Positions 1 through 5,659 of a stretch of 5,659 nt of DNA are shown here, in pieces. Numbering within the stretch: the stretch's first letter is position 1; the number at the start of each line of letters is the position of its first letter. Below the pieces are notes generated by a model, which was not told the origin of the DNA, ran no database searches, and saw only the letters and a list, made by a program, of their open reading frames with translations. A program made the position numbers and the translations under genes. The stretch lies in contig CAAEDF010000183.1 of the NCBI GenBank assembly GCA_900754535.1, forward strand, positions 1 to 5,659. The letters are read 5' to 3'. Source of the DNA: Clostridia bacterium (GTDB lineage: Bacteria; Bacillota; Clostridia; Oscillospirales; CAG-382).

Positions 1-269
1 CCGTCGGAATATGTGCATACGCATCCGCCGTTGGGCAGTCCGTTTTCAAACTCTCCGGTGATGATGTCGCCCGAAGCGAAATAAAAGCTGCCCTCTCCGC
101 TCATGGTGTCGGCGGAAAAATTGCCTTCGTACCTGTCGCCGTTTGCAAATGTGTATATGCCGTAGCCCTCGCGCTTTCCGGCGGAGAAGCTGCCCTCGTA
201 TACGTCTCCCGAGTCGTATTCCATCCTGCCCTCGCCGTTTGGCAGCCCGTCGGAGACCTCGCCGGAATA
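1..269 (-). repeat. Array of at least four MORN repeats (protein-level tandem repeat)
   Basis: Residues 350 onward of the leftward protein fall into units of about 22-24 residues. They begin YSGEVSDGLPNGEG, VYEGSFSAGKREGYG, YEGNFSADTMSGEG and ITGEFENGLPNGG, each followed by an aromatic strand and SGD, NGD or SDG. This is the MORN pattern (Y-E-G-x-F/W...G-x-G-x-x...G). Units 1 and 4 share GLPNG. The fourth unit reaches the window edge, so the array may continue. MORN repeats form extended beta-hairpin strips that serve as binding or scaffold surfaces. Bacterial MORN ligands are mostly unknown. Confidence 0.9.
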
Positions 270-1316
270 TTCGCCGTCGTCGGTAAATACCTGCGGAAGA
301 GAGCTTTGCTCCGACGCGTCGGCGGATTGCTCCGGGCTTCCCGCCGACGGCAGCAGCATCGCGCATATCACGACGGTCATCAGCACCACGGCTGCGACCG
401 AGACATAAATCGCCATGGTCTTTGCGTGCCTCCGCCTGCTTTTGGATATCGGTCCGGCACAGGGAGGAGGCAGCTTTTTTTCGCCTCCGTCAAAAAACGA
501 CTGAACGGCGCGGAAATATTCGCCGTCGCGCGGCATTCCGTCAAACAGACAGCCGTAAAGCTTTTTTACCGTCTCAAGCATGCCGTCAAGCCCGTATGCC
601 TGCGTAAGCGAAAGCAGGTATTCGTCGTTCATCGTGCCGGTATAGGTGTTTATCAGCACCGTTGCGTCAAGAAAGGCCTTAAGTGCGCAAACCCCGTTTT
701 TCACACAGCGGTCGATACGGCCGAGCACACAAAGCAGCCGGACCTCGGGCGTCAGCGTGAACGCGTTTGACTCTCCCTGAAGCGGCCTGGCCGTTTCCCA
801 AAGAGGAAAGACCCCGCCGTATGCGCCGGACCGGGTGTGCAGAAAAATCATCGGCCGGCTCTTCCCGCGGTAGCAGGCGAGCCCCTCGCTTTCGCGGAAA
901 AGCTCCATCCCCGCGCCCGAAAGGATCCTGTCGGCAGCGGCAAGCTGGGAATCGCGCACGAGTATGTTGAAATCCTTTATCTCTCTTTTTGCGCCGCCGG
1001 TATAAAGCGCGCCGAACGCAAAACCGTCCAAAGGCAGACAGTCCACGCCGCCGCCGCGCAATCCGGAAAGCATCGCTTCGGCCTCCGCCAGCTTGCGCCC
1101 CTCCTTGACCGCTATACCCGTGCGGATGGTCTTTGCCGCGTCGGGAAGCAGAGCGTCGTCTATCCCGTTTACAACGGCCTGGAACACTCCGGCACGGGCC
1201 GCCTTTGAAAAAAGAGCCGAATAATCCAGCCCTTCCGGCAGATGAGATATTTTTTCGCCCTTTATCGATTTGACTGCAAGCAGAAGAAGAAATTCATTTT
1301 CGGAAAAGTCGTCCAT
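1..1316 (-). CDS. NTP_transf_5-like domain / TM helix / MORN-repeat membrane protein (3' end outside window)
   Basis: The frame is open from the ATG at 1316-1314 to the left edge, giving 438 complete codons and no stop. Residues about 1-250 resemble the uncharacterised nucleotidyltransferase family (Pfam NTP_transf_5). There is an early LPEGLDYSAL segment, then LPLDGFAFGALY (94-105), then REIKDFNILV (111-120), matching the family's usual 'LKG..ALY....R.MGDIDLLV' core. A later helical stretch around 188-224 (TPEVRLLCVLGR, then LKAFLDATVLI) fits the family's C-terminal half. A basic patch, SKSRRRHAK (291-299), precedes one hydrophobic helix (about 301-323). A Ser/Ala/Gln/Glu-rich linker (324-345) leads to four MORN repeats from about residue 350. 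By the positive-inside rule the N-terminal domain is cytoplasmic and the MORN part outside. The catalytic motif looks degenerate (DxN instead of DxD), so enzyme activity is doubtful and the function is unknown. The start is fixed by GGGAGGTGA nine bases upstream. The reading frame is secure; the family call for the N-terminal half is by eye. Confidence 0.9.
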   Translation of the reverse strand, partial: MDDFSENEFLLLLAVKSIKGEKISHLPEGLDYSALFSKAARAGVFQAVVNGIDDALLPDAAKTIRTGIAVKEGRKLAEAEAMLSGLRGGGVDCLPLDGFAFGALYTGGAKREIKDFNILVRDSQLAAADRILSGAGMELFRESEGLACYRGKSRPMIFLHTRSGAYGGVFPLWETARPLQGESNAFTLTPEVRLLCVLGRIDRCVKNGVCALKAFLDATVLINTYTGTMNDEYLLSLTQAYGLDGMLETVKKLYGCLFDGMPRDGEYFRAVQSFFDGGEKKLPPPCAGPISKSRRRHAKTMAIYVSVAAVVLMTVVICAMLLPSAGSPEQSADASEQSSLPQVFTDDGEYSGEVSDGLPNGEGRMEYDSGDVYEGSFSAGKREGYGIYTFANGDRYEGNFSADTMSGEGSFYFASGDIITGEFENGLPNGGCVCTYSD

Positions 1317-1325
1317 CGTGTTCAC

Positions 1326-1334
1326 TCACCTCCC
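1326..1334 (-). promoter_or_regulatory. Strong ribosome binding site of the MORN protein gene
   Basis: Read on the minus strand the sequence is GGGAGGTGA, a near-perfect anti-16S match, nine bases before the ATG at 1316. An in-frame GTG lies three codons upstream, directly abutting this site and therefore too close to it, so the ATG is the better start. Confidence 0.9.
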
Positions 1335-1358
1335 GCCGGACTTCTTTATATACTGATG

Positions 1359-1387
1359 ATTATACAGTCGCATGTGTGTTTTGTCAA
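1359..1387 (-). promoter_or_regulatory. Exact-consensus sigma-70/sigma-A promoter driving the MORN protein gene
   Basis: On the minus strand, -35 TTGACA (1387-1382) and -10 TATAAT (1364-1359) are separated by exactly 17 bases (1381-1365). All 12 hexamer positions match the consensus. Transcription should start near 1352, leaving a leader of about 36 nt that contains the ribosome binding site. The box positions are read directly; promoter activity is inferred. Confidence 0.88.
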
Positions 1388-1402
1388 TGAACGTGCGGTA
1401 AA

Positions 1403-1419
1403 GAAACGAAAATTGTTTC
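1403..1419. other. Short inverted repeat between divergent -35 boxes (possible operator)
   Basis: GAAAC (1403-1407) and GTTTC (1415-1419) are inverted around a 7-base AT-rich centre. They lie inside the 41-bp gap (1388-1428) between the leftward and rightward -35 elements. The position would suit a regulator acting on both promoters, or the AT-rich tract may simply act as an UP element. The arms are only 5 bp, so chance is possible. Confidence 0.3.
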
Positions 1420-1428
1420 AAATTCGAC

Positions 1429-1457
1429 TTGTAATCCTGCGTACCCTGTGGTATTAT
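1429..1457 (+). promoter_or_regulatory. Extended -10 promoter for the phosphoglycerate mutase transcription unit
   Basis: -35 TTGTAA (1429-1434) and -10 TATTAT (1452-1457) are 17 bases apart. The bases TGG just before the -10 give the extended TGn motif. The hexamers match the consensus at 4/6 and 5/6. The predicted start of transcription is near 1464, giving a leader of about 30 nt before the ATG at 1495. Confidence 0.8.
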
Positions 1458-1480
1458 TTAAACGTATATACCTTTGCAAC

Positions 1481-1484
1481 GGAG
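1481..1484 (+). promoter_or_regulatory. Ribosome binding site that sets the ATG start at 1495
   Basis: GGAG lies ten bases before the ATG at 1495. A longer reading from an in-frame TTG at 1474 would place the start within about 10 nt of the predicted transcript end and ahead of this site. The ATG at 1495 also begins the family-typical MKYIVLIGDGMAD N-terminus, so the TTG start is rejected. Confidence 0.8.
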
Positions 1485-1494
1485 ACGGATTTAT

Positions 1495-2712
1495 ATGAAA
1501 TATATAGTTCTTATAGGCGACGGGATGGCAGACGAGCCGATCGCGCGCCTTGACGGCAGGACCCCGATGAGCGCGGCGGCAAAGCCGTATATGAATTACC
1601 TTGCCTCGATGGGCATAAACGGAGAAGCGGATACGGTTCCCGAAGGGATGACGCCGGAAAGCGATACGGCAAACCTTGCGATAATGGGTTATGACCCGCG
1701 CAAATACTCCCGCGGGCGCTCCCCGCTGGAGGCGGCAAGCATGGGCATCGAGATGGCGGACGACGAAACCGCCATACGGGCAAATCTCGTTTCGCTTTCG
1801 GACAACGGCGAACCGTATGAGGAAAAGATAATGCTTGACCACTCGTCGGACGAGATACCCACGGAGCAGGCCGCGGAGCTTATCGCCGCCGTTGGCGAAA
1901 AATTCGGCAGCGATACGGTGAAGTTCTATCCGGGCGTTTCCTACCGCCACTGTGTGATATACAAAAACTGTCCTCGGTTTGACGACTTTACCCGCCCTCA
2001 CGATATCCTGGGCAAAACGATAAAGAATTATCTTCCCTGCAAAAGCACAAGCGAGGTATTTACCCGGATGCAGAAGGAGAGCTTCGAGCTGCTCAACGAA
2101 CACCCGGTAAACCTCATGCGCGCCTCGCAGGGATTGAAAAAGGCCAATTCGCTCTGGTTCTGGGGTCCGGGCAAAAAGCCGTCGCTGCCTGCGTTTTCGG
2201 ATAAATACGGGTTGAAGGCCACGGTCGTGTCCGCGGTGGACCTGATAAAGGGCATAGGGAAGTGCGCCGGTATGCACGTGGCGGAAGTTCCCGGCGCCAC
2301 CGGCACGATAGACACAAACTACCGCGGCAAAATGGAGGCCGCCGCAGAAGCGCTGCTGACCGGCGGAAGCGACCTGGTGTATGTCCACGTCGAGGCGCCG
2401 GACGAATGCGGCCACCGCGGCGAGCTTATGAACAAGATAAAGGCGATCGAGCTTATAGATTCCGAAATTCTCGGCCCGCTGCTCAAGCGCATGGACGAGA
2501 GCGGCGAGGACTATTCCGTGATGGTGCTGCCCGATCATCCCACACCCATACGTGCGCGCACCCACACTCACGCGCCCGTTCCGTTTGTGATATACCGCAA
2601 GTCGGAGGCCAGGCCCTCCGGCGTCAGGGTGTACGACGAGGAAAGCGGCCGCAACGGCCTGCTTCATATATCCGACGGCTTTGATCTGATGGACCTTTTC
2701 ATCAGAGGCTGA
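1495..2712 (+). CDS. apgM: Cofactor-independent phosphoglycerate mutase, ApgM type (alkaline phosphatase superfamily)
   Basis: This 405-residue protein is the expected length for the archaeal-type 2,3-bisphosphoglycerate-independent mutase family, which interconverts 3- and 2-phosphoglycerate in the cytoplasm using two divalent metal ions and a phosphoserine intermediate. The N-terminus MKYIVLIGDGMAD carries metal ligand D9. PESDTANLAIMGYDP (54-68) carries the likely nucleophile S57. DECGH (303-307), LPDHPTP (346-351 region, D347/H348) and THTHAPVPF (H359) supply the remaining metal ligands, so the site looks intact. The gene starts the rightward transcription unit behind an extended -10 promoter and ends in TGA 55 nt before the next gene. 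Some bacterial members of this clade carry the database name 'proposed homoserine kinase' because of threonine-gene neighbours. No threonine genes are visible here, so mutase is the default, but substrate cannot be settled from sequence. The gene contains no TTA, CTA or TCA codons. Confidence 0.95.
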   Translation: MKYIVLIGDGMADEPIARLDGRTPMSAAAKPYMNYLASMGINGEADTVPEGMTPESDTANLAIMGYDPRKYSRGRSPLEAASMGIEMADDETAIRANLVSLSDNGEPYEEKIMLDHSSDEIPTEQAAELIAAVGEKFGSDTVKFYPGVSYRHCVIYKNCPRFDDFTRPHDILGKTIKNYLPCKSTSEVFTRMQKESFELLNEHPVNLMRASQGLKKANSLWFWGPGKKPSLPAFSDKYGLKATVVSAVDLIKGIGKCAGMHVAEVPGATGTIDTNYRGKMEAAAEALLTGGSDLVYVHVEAPDECGHRGELMNKIKAIELIDSEILGPLLKRMDESGEDYSVMVLPDHPTPIRARTHTHAPVPFVIYRKSEARPSGVRVYDEESGRNGLLHISDGFDLMDLFIRG

Positions 2713-2731
2713 GCGTCGGTACTGAAATATC

Positions 2732-2756
2732 AAAGGAAGCTTTATCGGAAAGGAAG
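2732..2756 (+). repeat. Direct repeat AAAGGAAG; second copy is the ribosome binding site of the serine hydrolase gene
   Basis: AAAGGAAG occurs at 2732-2739 and again at 2749-2756. The second copy ends 11 bases before the ATG at 2768 and serves as its ribosome binding site. The first copy has no start codon at suitable distance. The rest of the 55-nt gap (2713-2767) shows no terminator: there is no GC-rich hairpin with a T-run, which supports read-through from the mutase gene. Confidence 0.6.
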
Positions 2757-2767
2757 TAGACCTTAAA

Positions 2768-3712
2768 ATGACTAAAAAGATATTGTCGCTGCTGCTTGCG
2801 GGTTTGCTTGCGGCGCTCCCGTTCATGCTCTCGCTTTCGGGCGCGGGTTCCGATAACGCCGCACGCCCGCTCCCGTCGGTGAGCGTCGACGGCGCGGCGC
2901 TGCCTGACAGCATACCGGACGAGCTGCTTGAAACGCTTAACAAGCGGCTGAACAATCAGCCGTTTGCCTGCTCGATGTTCTATACGGACCTTGAGACCGG
3001 ATTCACGATAGAATACAACTCCGACCGGCTGTTTGCCGCCGCAAGCCTTATCAAGGCGCCGTATCTGATGTATATACTCGATATGATAAAGGCCGGCGAG
3101 CTGTCGCTTGACGACGTACATACTTATCAGAAAAAATACCATACTATAGGCGGCACCGGCGTTATAAAGAATATGCCGGACGGCACACAGCTGACGCTTA
3201 AGCAGATAATCGAATACATAGTTTATGAAAGCGACAATATCGGCTTCAAGATGCTCAACAACGGCTACGACGGCGTGCTGAGCATACTCGAATTCAACGA
3301 TATGGCGTATAGGGATTACGGCGCTACGTACTATTCGGGAGTATACGGCAACGTGCTTTCGGCGTCCGGCGTAGGACGTATGTTCGCCGAGATATACAGG
3401 CGCTCAGAGGCGGGCGACGAGCTGTTCGTATGGTTTGTGGAAATGCTCAAAAAAGCCAACGAGAACAAGTTCGTCAAGGGCGGGCTGCCCACCGATGAAA
3501 ACGGCGAGTGCCTTTACGAGGTCGCTCACAAATACGGAATGGATATAAAGTCCTCCAATGACGCCGCGATAGTATATTACGGCGAACGGCCGTATGTGCT
3601 GGTCATACTCACCGACTATCTTCTTATCAACACCCAGAGCTTCATGAACCGTATTTCCTCCGATGTATTCAAAATACACGAATATATCTGTGACAGCAGC
3701 CGTTGGGAATAA
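2768..3712 (+). CDS. Exported serine hydrolase, class A beta-lactamase / D,D-peptidase fold (Beta-lactamase2 family)
   Basis: The 314-residue product begins with a signal peptide: MTKK, then a hydrophobic core to about residue 22, then SGAGSDN. No lipobox cysteine is present, so it is released or anchored uncleaved outside the membrane. The catalytic motifs of penicillin-recognising serine enzymes appear in order: SLIK (S93 nucleophile, K96), SDN (155-157) and HKYG (254-257, in the KTG position). No class A omega-loop ExxLN motif can be seen between SDN and HKYG. The protein is therefore more likely a peptidoglycan D,D-peptidase-like or other envelope hydrolase than an antibiotic-degrading beta-lactamase; that is inference. 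The start is supported by AAAGGAAG upstream and by the signal peptide. It lies 55 nt after the mutase gene and 17 nt before tex, probably in the same operon. The gene ends in TAA. Confidence 0.92.
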   Translation: MTKKILSLLLAGLLAALPFMLSLSGAGSDNAARPLPSVSVDGAALPDSIPDELLETLNKRLNNQPFACSMFYTDLETGFTIEYNSDRLFAAASLIKAPYLMYILDMIKAGELSLDDVHTYQKKYHTIGGTGVIKNMPDGTQLTLKQIIEYIVYESDNIGFKMLNNGYDGVLSILEFNDMAYRDYGATYYSGVYGNVLSASGVGRMFAEIYRRSEAGDELFVWFVEMLKKANENKFVKGGLPTDENGECLYEVAHKYGMDIKSSNDAAIVYYGERPYVLVILTDYLLINTQSFMNRISSDVFKIHEYICDSSRWE

Positions 3713-3716
3713 TCCG

Positions 3717-3722
3717 AAAGGA
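3717..3722 (+). promoter_or_regulatory. Ribosome binding site of tex
   Basis: AAAGGA sits within the 17-nt gap between the TAA of the serine hydrolase gene and the ATG at 3730, seven bases before the start. The tight spacing leaves little room for a separate promoter or terminator, which supports co-transcription. Confidence 0.75.
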
Positions 3723-3729
3723 ACGATCT

Positions 3730-5659
3730 ATGGACATAGCCGCAAGAATAGCCTCCGAGCTTAAAATAAGACCCTCGCAGGCCGAGGGGGCGATAAAGCT
3801 GCTCGACGAGGGGAACACCGTGCCGTTTATCGCCCGCTACCGCAAGGAGGCTACCGGCTCGCTGGACGACGCTTCGCTCAGGGAGCTTGAGGAAAAGCTT
3901 GCCGCATACAGAGCGGTGGATGCGCGCCGCGACGAGGTAAAGCGCCTCATCGGCGAGCAGGGAATGCTTACCGACGAGCTTACGGCGGCGCTGGACGGCG
4001 CCGCTACCGTCACGGAGATAGACGATATATACCGCCCTTACAGGCCAAAGCGCCGCACACGCGCCTCCGCGGCGGTCGAAGCGGGGCTCGGCCCGCTTGC
4101 CGAGCTTATGCTTGCGCAGGACGCCTCCGCCGATATAGCCGCAGCCGCGGAGGGGTTCGTTTCGGAGGAAAAGGGCATTGCGGACGCCGATGCGGCGCTC
4201 CGGGGCGCAATGGATATCATTGCCGAAAAAATATCCGACGACGCGTCGATACGCAAATGGGTGCGCGAATATATCATGAAAAACGGCACGCTGGAGTGCA
4301 GAACCAAAACCGACGCGCCCTCTGCATACGATATGTACGCGGATTACTCCGAGCCGGTGCGCAGGATCCCTCCCCACAGAATACTTGCCGCCGACCGCGG
4401 TGAGAGGGAGGGCGTGCTTTCCGTTAAGATAGAGGCCGATGCCGCGTATGTATGCACGTATATCAAAAGCCGCATCATAAAGGGCGAGTCGTCCTGCCGC
4501 GCTTTCCTTGAAAGCGCCGCCGAGGACTCCTATTCACGGCTTATCGCCCCGTCGGTAAAGAACGAGATACGCGGCGCACTTACCGACACCGCGCGCGAAC
4601 GCTCGCTGCGCGTGTTCGGCGAAAACCTCAAAAATCTCCTCATGCAGCCGCCGATACGCGGAAAGGTGGTCATGGGCTTTGACCCTGCATACCGCACGGG
4701 CTGCAAGATAGCCGTCGTCAACGATATAGGCGAGCTGCTTGATACCGCCGTCGTCTATCCGACGCCGCCTCAGAACGATACCGAAAAGGCAAAAAAAGTA
4801 CTTACCGCGCTTATAAACAGGCACAAGGTTGACATAATATCAATAGGAAACGGCACCGCCTCCAAGGAAAGCGAGATCTTTGTAGCCGGGCTGATAAAGG
4901 AGCTTGAACGCCCGGTGGCTTATGTCATGACCAACGAGGCGGGAGCGTCGGTCTATTCGGCCTCCAAGCTGGGCACGGAGGAGTTCGGGCAGCTTGACGT
5001 CTCGCTCCGCAGCGCCGTGTCGATAGCGCGCCGCATACAGGATCCGCTTGCGGAGCTTGTAAAGATAGATCCCAAGTCCATAGGCGTCGGTCAGTATCAG
5101 CACGATATGGACCCGAAGCGGCTCGGGGAATCGCTTTCCGGCGTGGTGGAAAGCTGTGTGTCGGCCGTGGGCGCGGATCTTAACACCGCGTCGGTATCGC
5201 TGCTTTCGCATATAGCGGGCATAAACGCCAAAACCGCAAAAAGCATATGCGAATACCGCACCGCCGCCGGCCGCTTCTCCTCGCGAAGCGAGCTTAAAAA
5301 GGTCAAGGGAATAGGAGAAAAGGCGTATACACAGTGCGTGGGATTCCTGCGCGTGCCCGAAAGCGCCGAGCCGCTTGACAACACCGCCGTGCATCCCGAG
5401 GCCTACGGCGCGGCGGCAAAGCTTCTGGAGCATACGGGCTATACGGCCGGAGACATAAAGGCAAGGCGGCTGTCGGGGCTGGCCGATAAGGTTGACGCGG
5501 AGGGCAGAGAAAGCGTTGCGCGGCTTATCGGCGTAGGCGTTCCTACGCTGGAGGATATAATAAACGAGCTTCAGAAGCCCGGGCGTGACCCCCGAGACGG
5601 GCTGCCCGCGCCGGTGCTGAGGACCGATGCGATGGACATCGGCTCGCTCAGGGCGGGCA
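3730..5659 (+). CDS. tex: Tex family RNA-binding transcription accessory protein (3' end outside window)
   Basis: The frame is open from ATG 3730 to the right edge: 643 complete codons plus one base. Tex proteins are usually somewhat over 700 residues, so only the C-terminal S1 RNA-binding domain is missing, and this is due to the window edge. The N-terminal Tex helical domain opens with a family-typical run including EGNTVPFIARYRKEATGSLDD. A YqgF/RNase H-like domain runs from about 313 (MGFDPAYRTGCKIAVV, then GNGTASKESE, then NEAGASVYSASKLGTEEF). It is followed by the highly conserved DPLAELVKIDPKSIGVGQYQ, then a double helix-hairpin-helix region (about 480-543, with KGIG at 526-529). The protein ends in a linker that normally leads into S1. 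Tex binds nucleic acid and affects transcription and RNA handling in the cytoplasm; its exact role varies between bacteria. One departure from the usual DPGxRTGC is Ala at residue 320. It is the third gene of the probable operon. Confidence 0.97.
   Translation, partial: MDIAARIASELKIRPSQAEGAIKLLDEGNTVPFIARYRKEATGSLDDASLRELEEKLAAYRAVDARRDEVKRLIGEQGMLTDELTAALDGAATVTEIDDIYRPYRPKRRTRASAAVEAGLGPLAELMLAQDASADIAAAAEGFVSEEKGIADADAALRGAMDIIAEKISDDASIRKWVREYIMKNGTLECRTKTDAPSAYDMYADYSEPVRRIPPHRILAADRGEREGVLSVKIEADAAYVCTYIKSRIIKGESSCRAFLESAAEDSYSRLIAPSVKNEIRGALTDTARERSLRVFGENLKNLLMQPPIRGKVVMGFDPAYRTGCKIAVVNDIGELLDTAVVYPTPPQNDTEKAKKVLTALINRHKVDIISIGNGTASKESEIFVAGLIKELERPVAYVMTNEAGASVYSASKLGTEEFGQLDVSLRSAVSIARRIQDPLAELVKIDPKSIGVGQYQHDMDPKRLGESLSGVVESCVSAVGADLNTASVSLLSHIAGINAKTAKSICEYRTAAGRFSSRSELKKVKGIGEKAYTQCVGFLRVPESAEPLDNTAVHPEAYGAAAKLLEHTGYTAGDIKARRLSGLADKVDAEGRESVARLIGVGVPTLEDIINELQKPGRDPRDGLPAPVLRTDAMDIGSLRAG

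Noticed and set aside
46..366. Minus-strand 106-codon frame inside the MORN protein gene
   Set aside because: It is a different frame of the same strand, extremely Arg-rich, and overlaps the MORN repeats that are clearly encoded in the main frame.
306..1208. Plus-strand open frames (306-770, 422-607, 767-970, 837-1208) opposite the MORN protein gene
   Set aside because: The longest ones (306-770 and 837-1208) are codon-aligned antisense shadows of the minus-strand gene. All are low-complexity Arg/His-rich translations, with no domain recognised and no good ribosome binding site. The minus frame has clear MORN, TM and nucleotidyltransferase-like features.
1474..1494. Upstream TTG start extending the mutase by seven residues
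   Set aside because: It would fall about 10 nt from the predicted transcript start and ahead of the GGAG site. The extra residues MQRRRIY are not typical of the family, and the ATG at 1495 fits better.
1242..1553. Plus-strand 103-codon frame crossing the divergent promoter region
   Set aside because: It begins antisense to the MORN gene, runs through both promoters and ends out of frame inside the mutase gene. It has no ribosome binding site or recognisable domain.
2713..2767. Possible terminator between the mutase and hydrolase genes
   Set aside because: The only pairing found is a 4-bp CTTT/AAAG stem (about 2740-2752) without a GC-rich stem or T-run, which is too weak to be a terminator.
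1384..2955. Minus-strand open frame of 523 codons opposite the mutase gene
   Set aside because: Its codons align exactly with the sense codons of the mutase gene, so it stays open simply because the sense gene has no TTA, CTA or TCA codons. The translation is rich in His, Arg and Val with no recognisable domain, while the sense strand encodes a clear ApgM enzyme.
3616..5433. Minus-strand frames (3616-4377, 4038-4307, 4534-4824, 4840-5433, 5097-5384) opposite tex
   Set aside because: The longer ones are codon-aligned with tex and stay open because of its GC-rich codon use. The tex frame is continuous and carries all family motifs.

Overview
The window looks like chromosomal DNA of a GC-rich member of the Firmicutes, most likely an uncultured Clostridia-type anaerobe. 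The basis is strong Shine-Dalgarno sites, classical sigma-A-type promoters, heavy use of ATA for isoleucine despite the high GC, and the gene families present. The lineage is an inference; there is no rRNA or other marker in the window to settle it.

Layout. Positions 1-1316 (minus strand) hold most of a membrane-anchored protein of unusual architecture: an N-terminal domain resembling the uncharacterised nucleotidyltransferase family (NTP_transf_5), one transmembrane helix, and at least four MORN repeats running off the left edge. Positions 1317-1494 are a compact divergent promoter region. The minus-strand promoter is an exact TTGACA-17-TATAAT consensus. The plus-strand promoter is TTGTAA-17-TATTAT with an extended -10. 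A short inverted repeat lies between the two -35 boxes. To the right, three plus-strand genes follow with no visible terminator: a cofactor-independent phosphoglycerate mutase of the ApgM type (1495-2712), an exported class A beta-lactamase-fold serine hydrolase (2768-3712), and the RNA-binding/transcription accessory protein Tex (3730 to the right edge, missing its C-terminal S1 domain because the window ends).

How the parts relate. The three rightward genes have 55-nt and 17-nt gaps and their own ribosome binding sites, so they probably form one transcription unit. They cover unrelated housekeeping roles (central carbon or amino acid metabolism, cell envelope, RNA/transcription). The leftward gene is transcribed divergently from its own strong promoter.

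The most noteworthy item is the leftward gene. A nucleotidyltransferase-like domain with an apparently degraded active site seems to be placed in the cytoplasm and joined through one membrane helix to MORN repeats outside. No mobile elements, CRISPR arrays, tRNA, rRNA or riboswitches were seen. Apart from that gene, the region looks like ordinary core genome.
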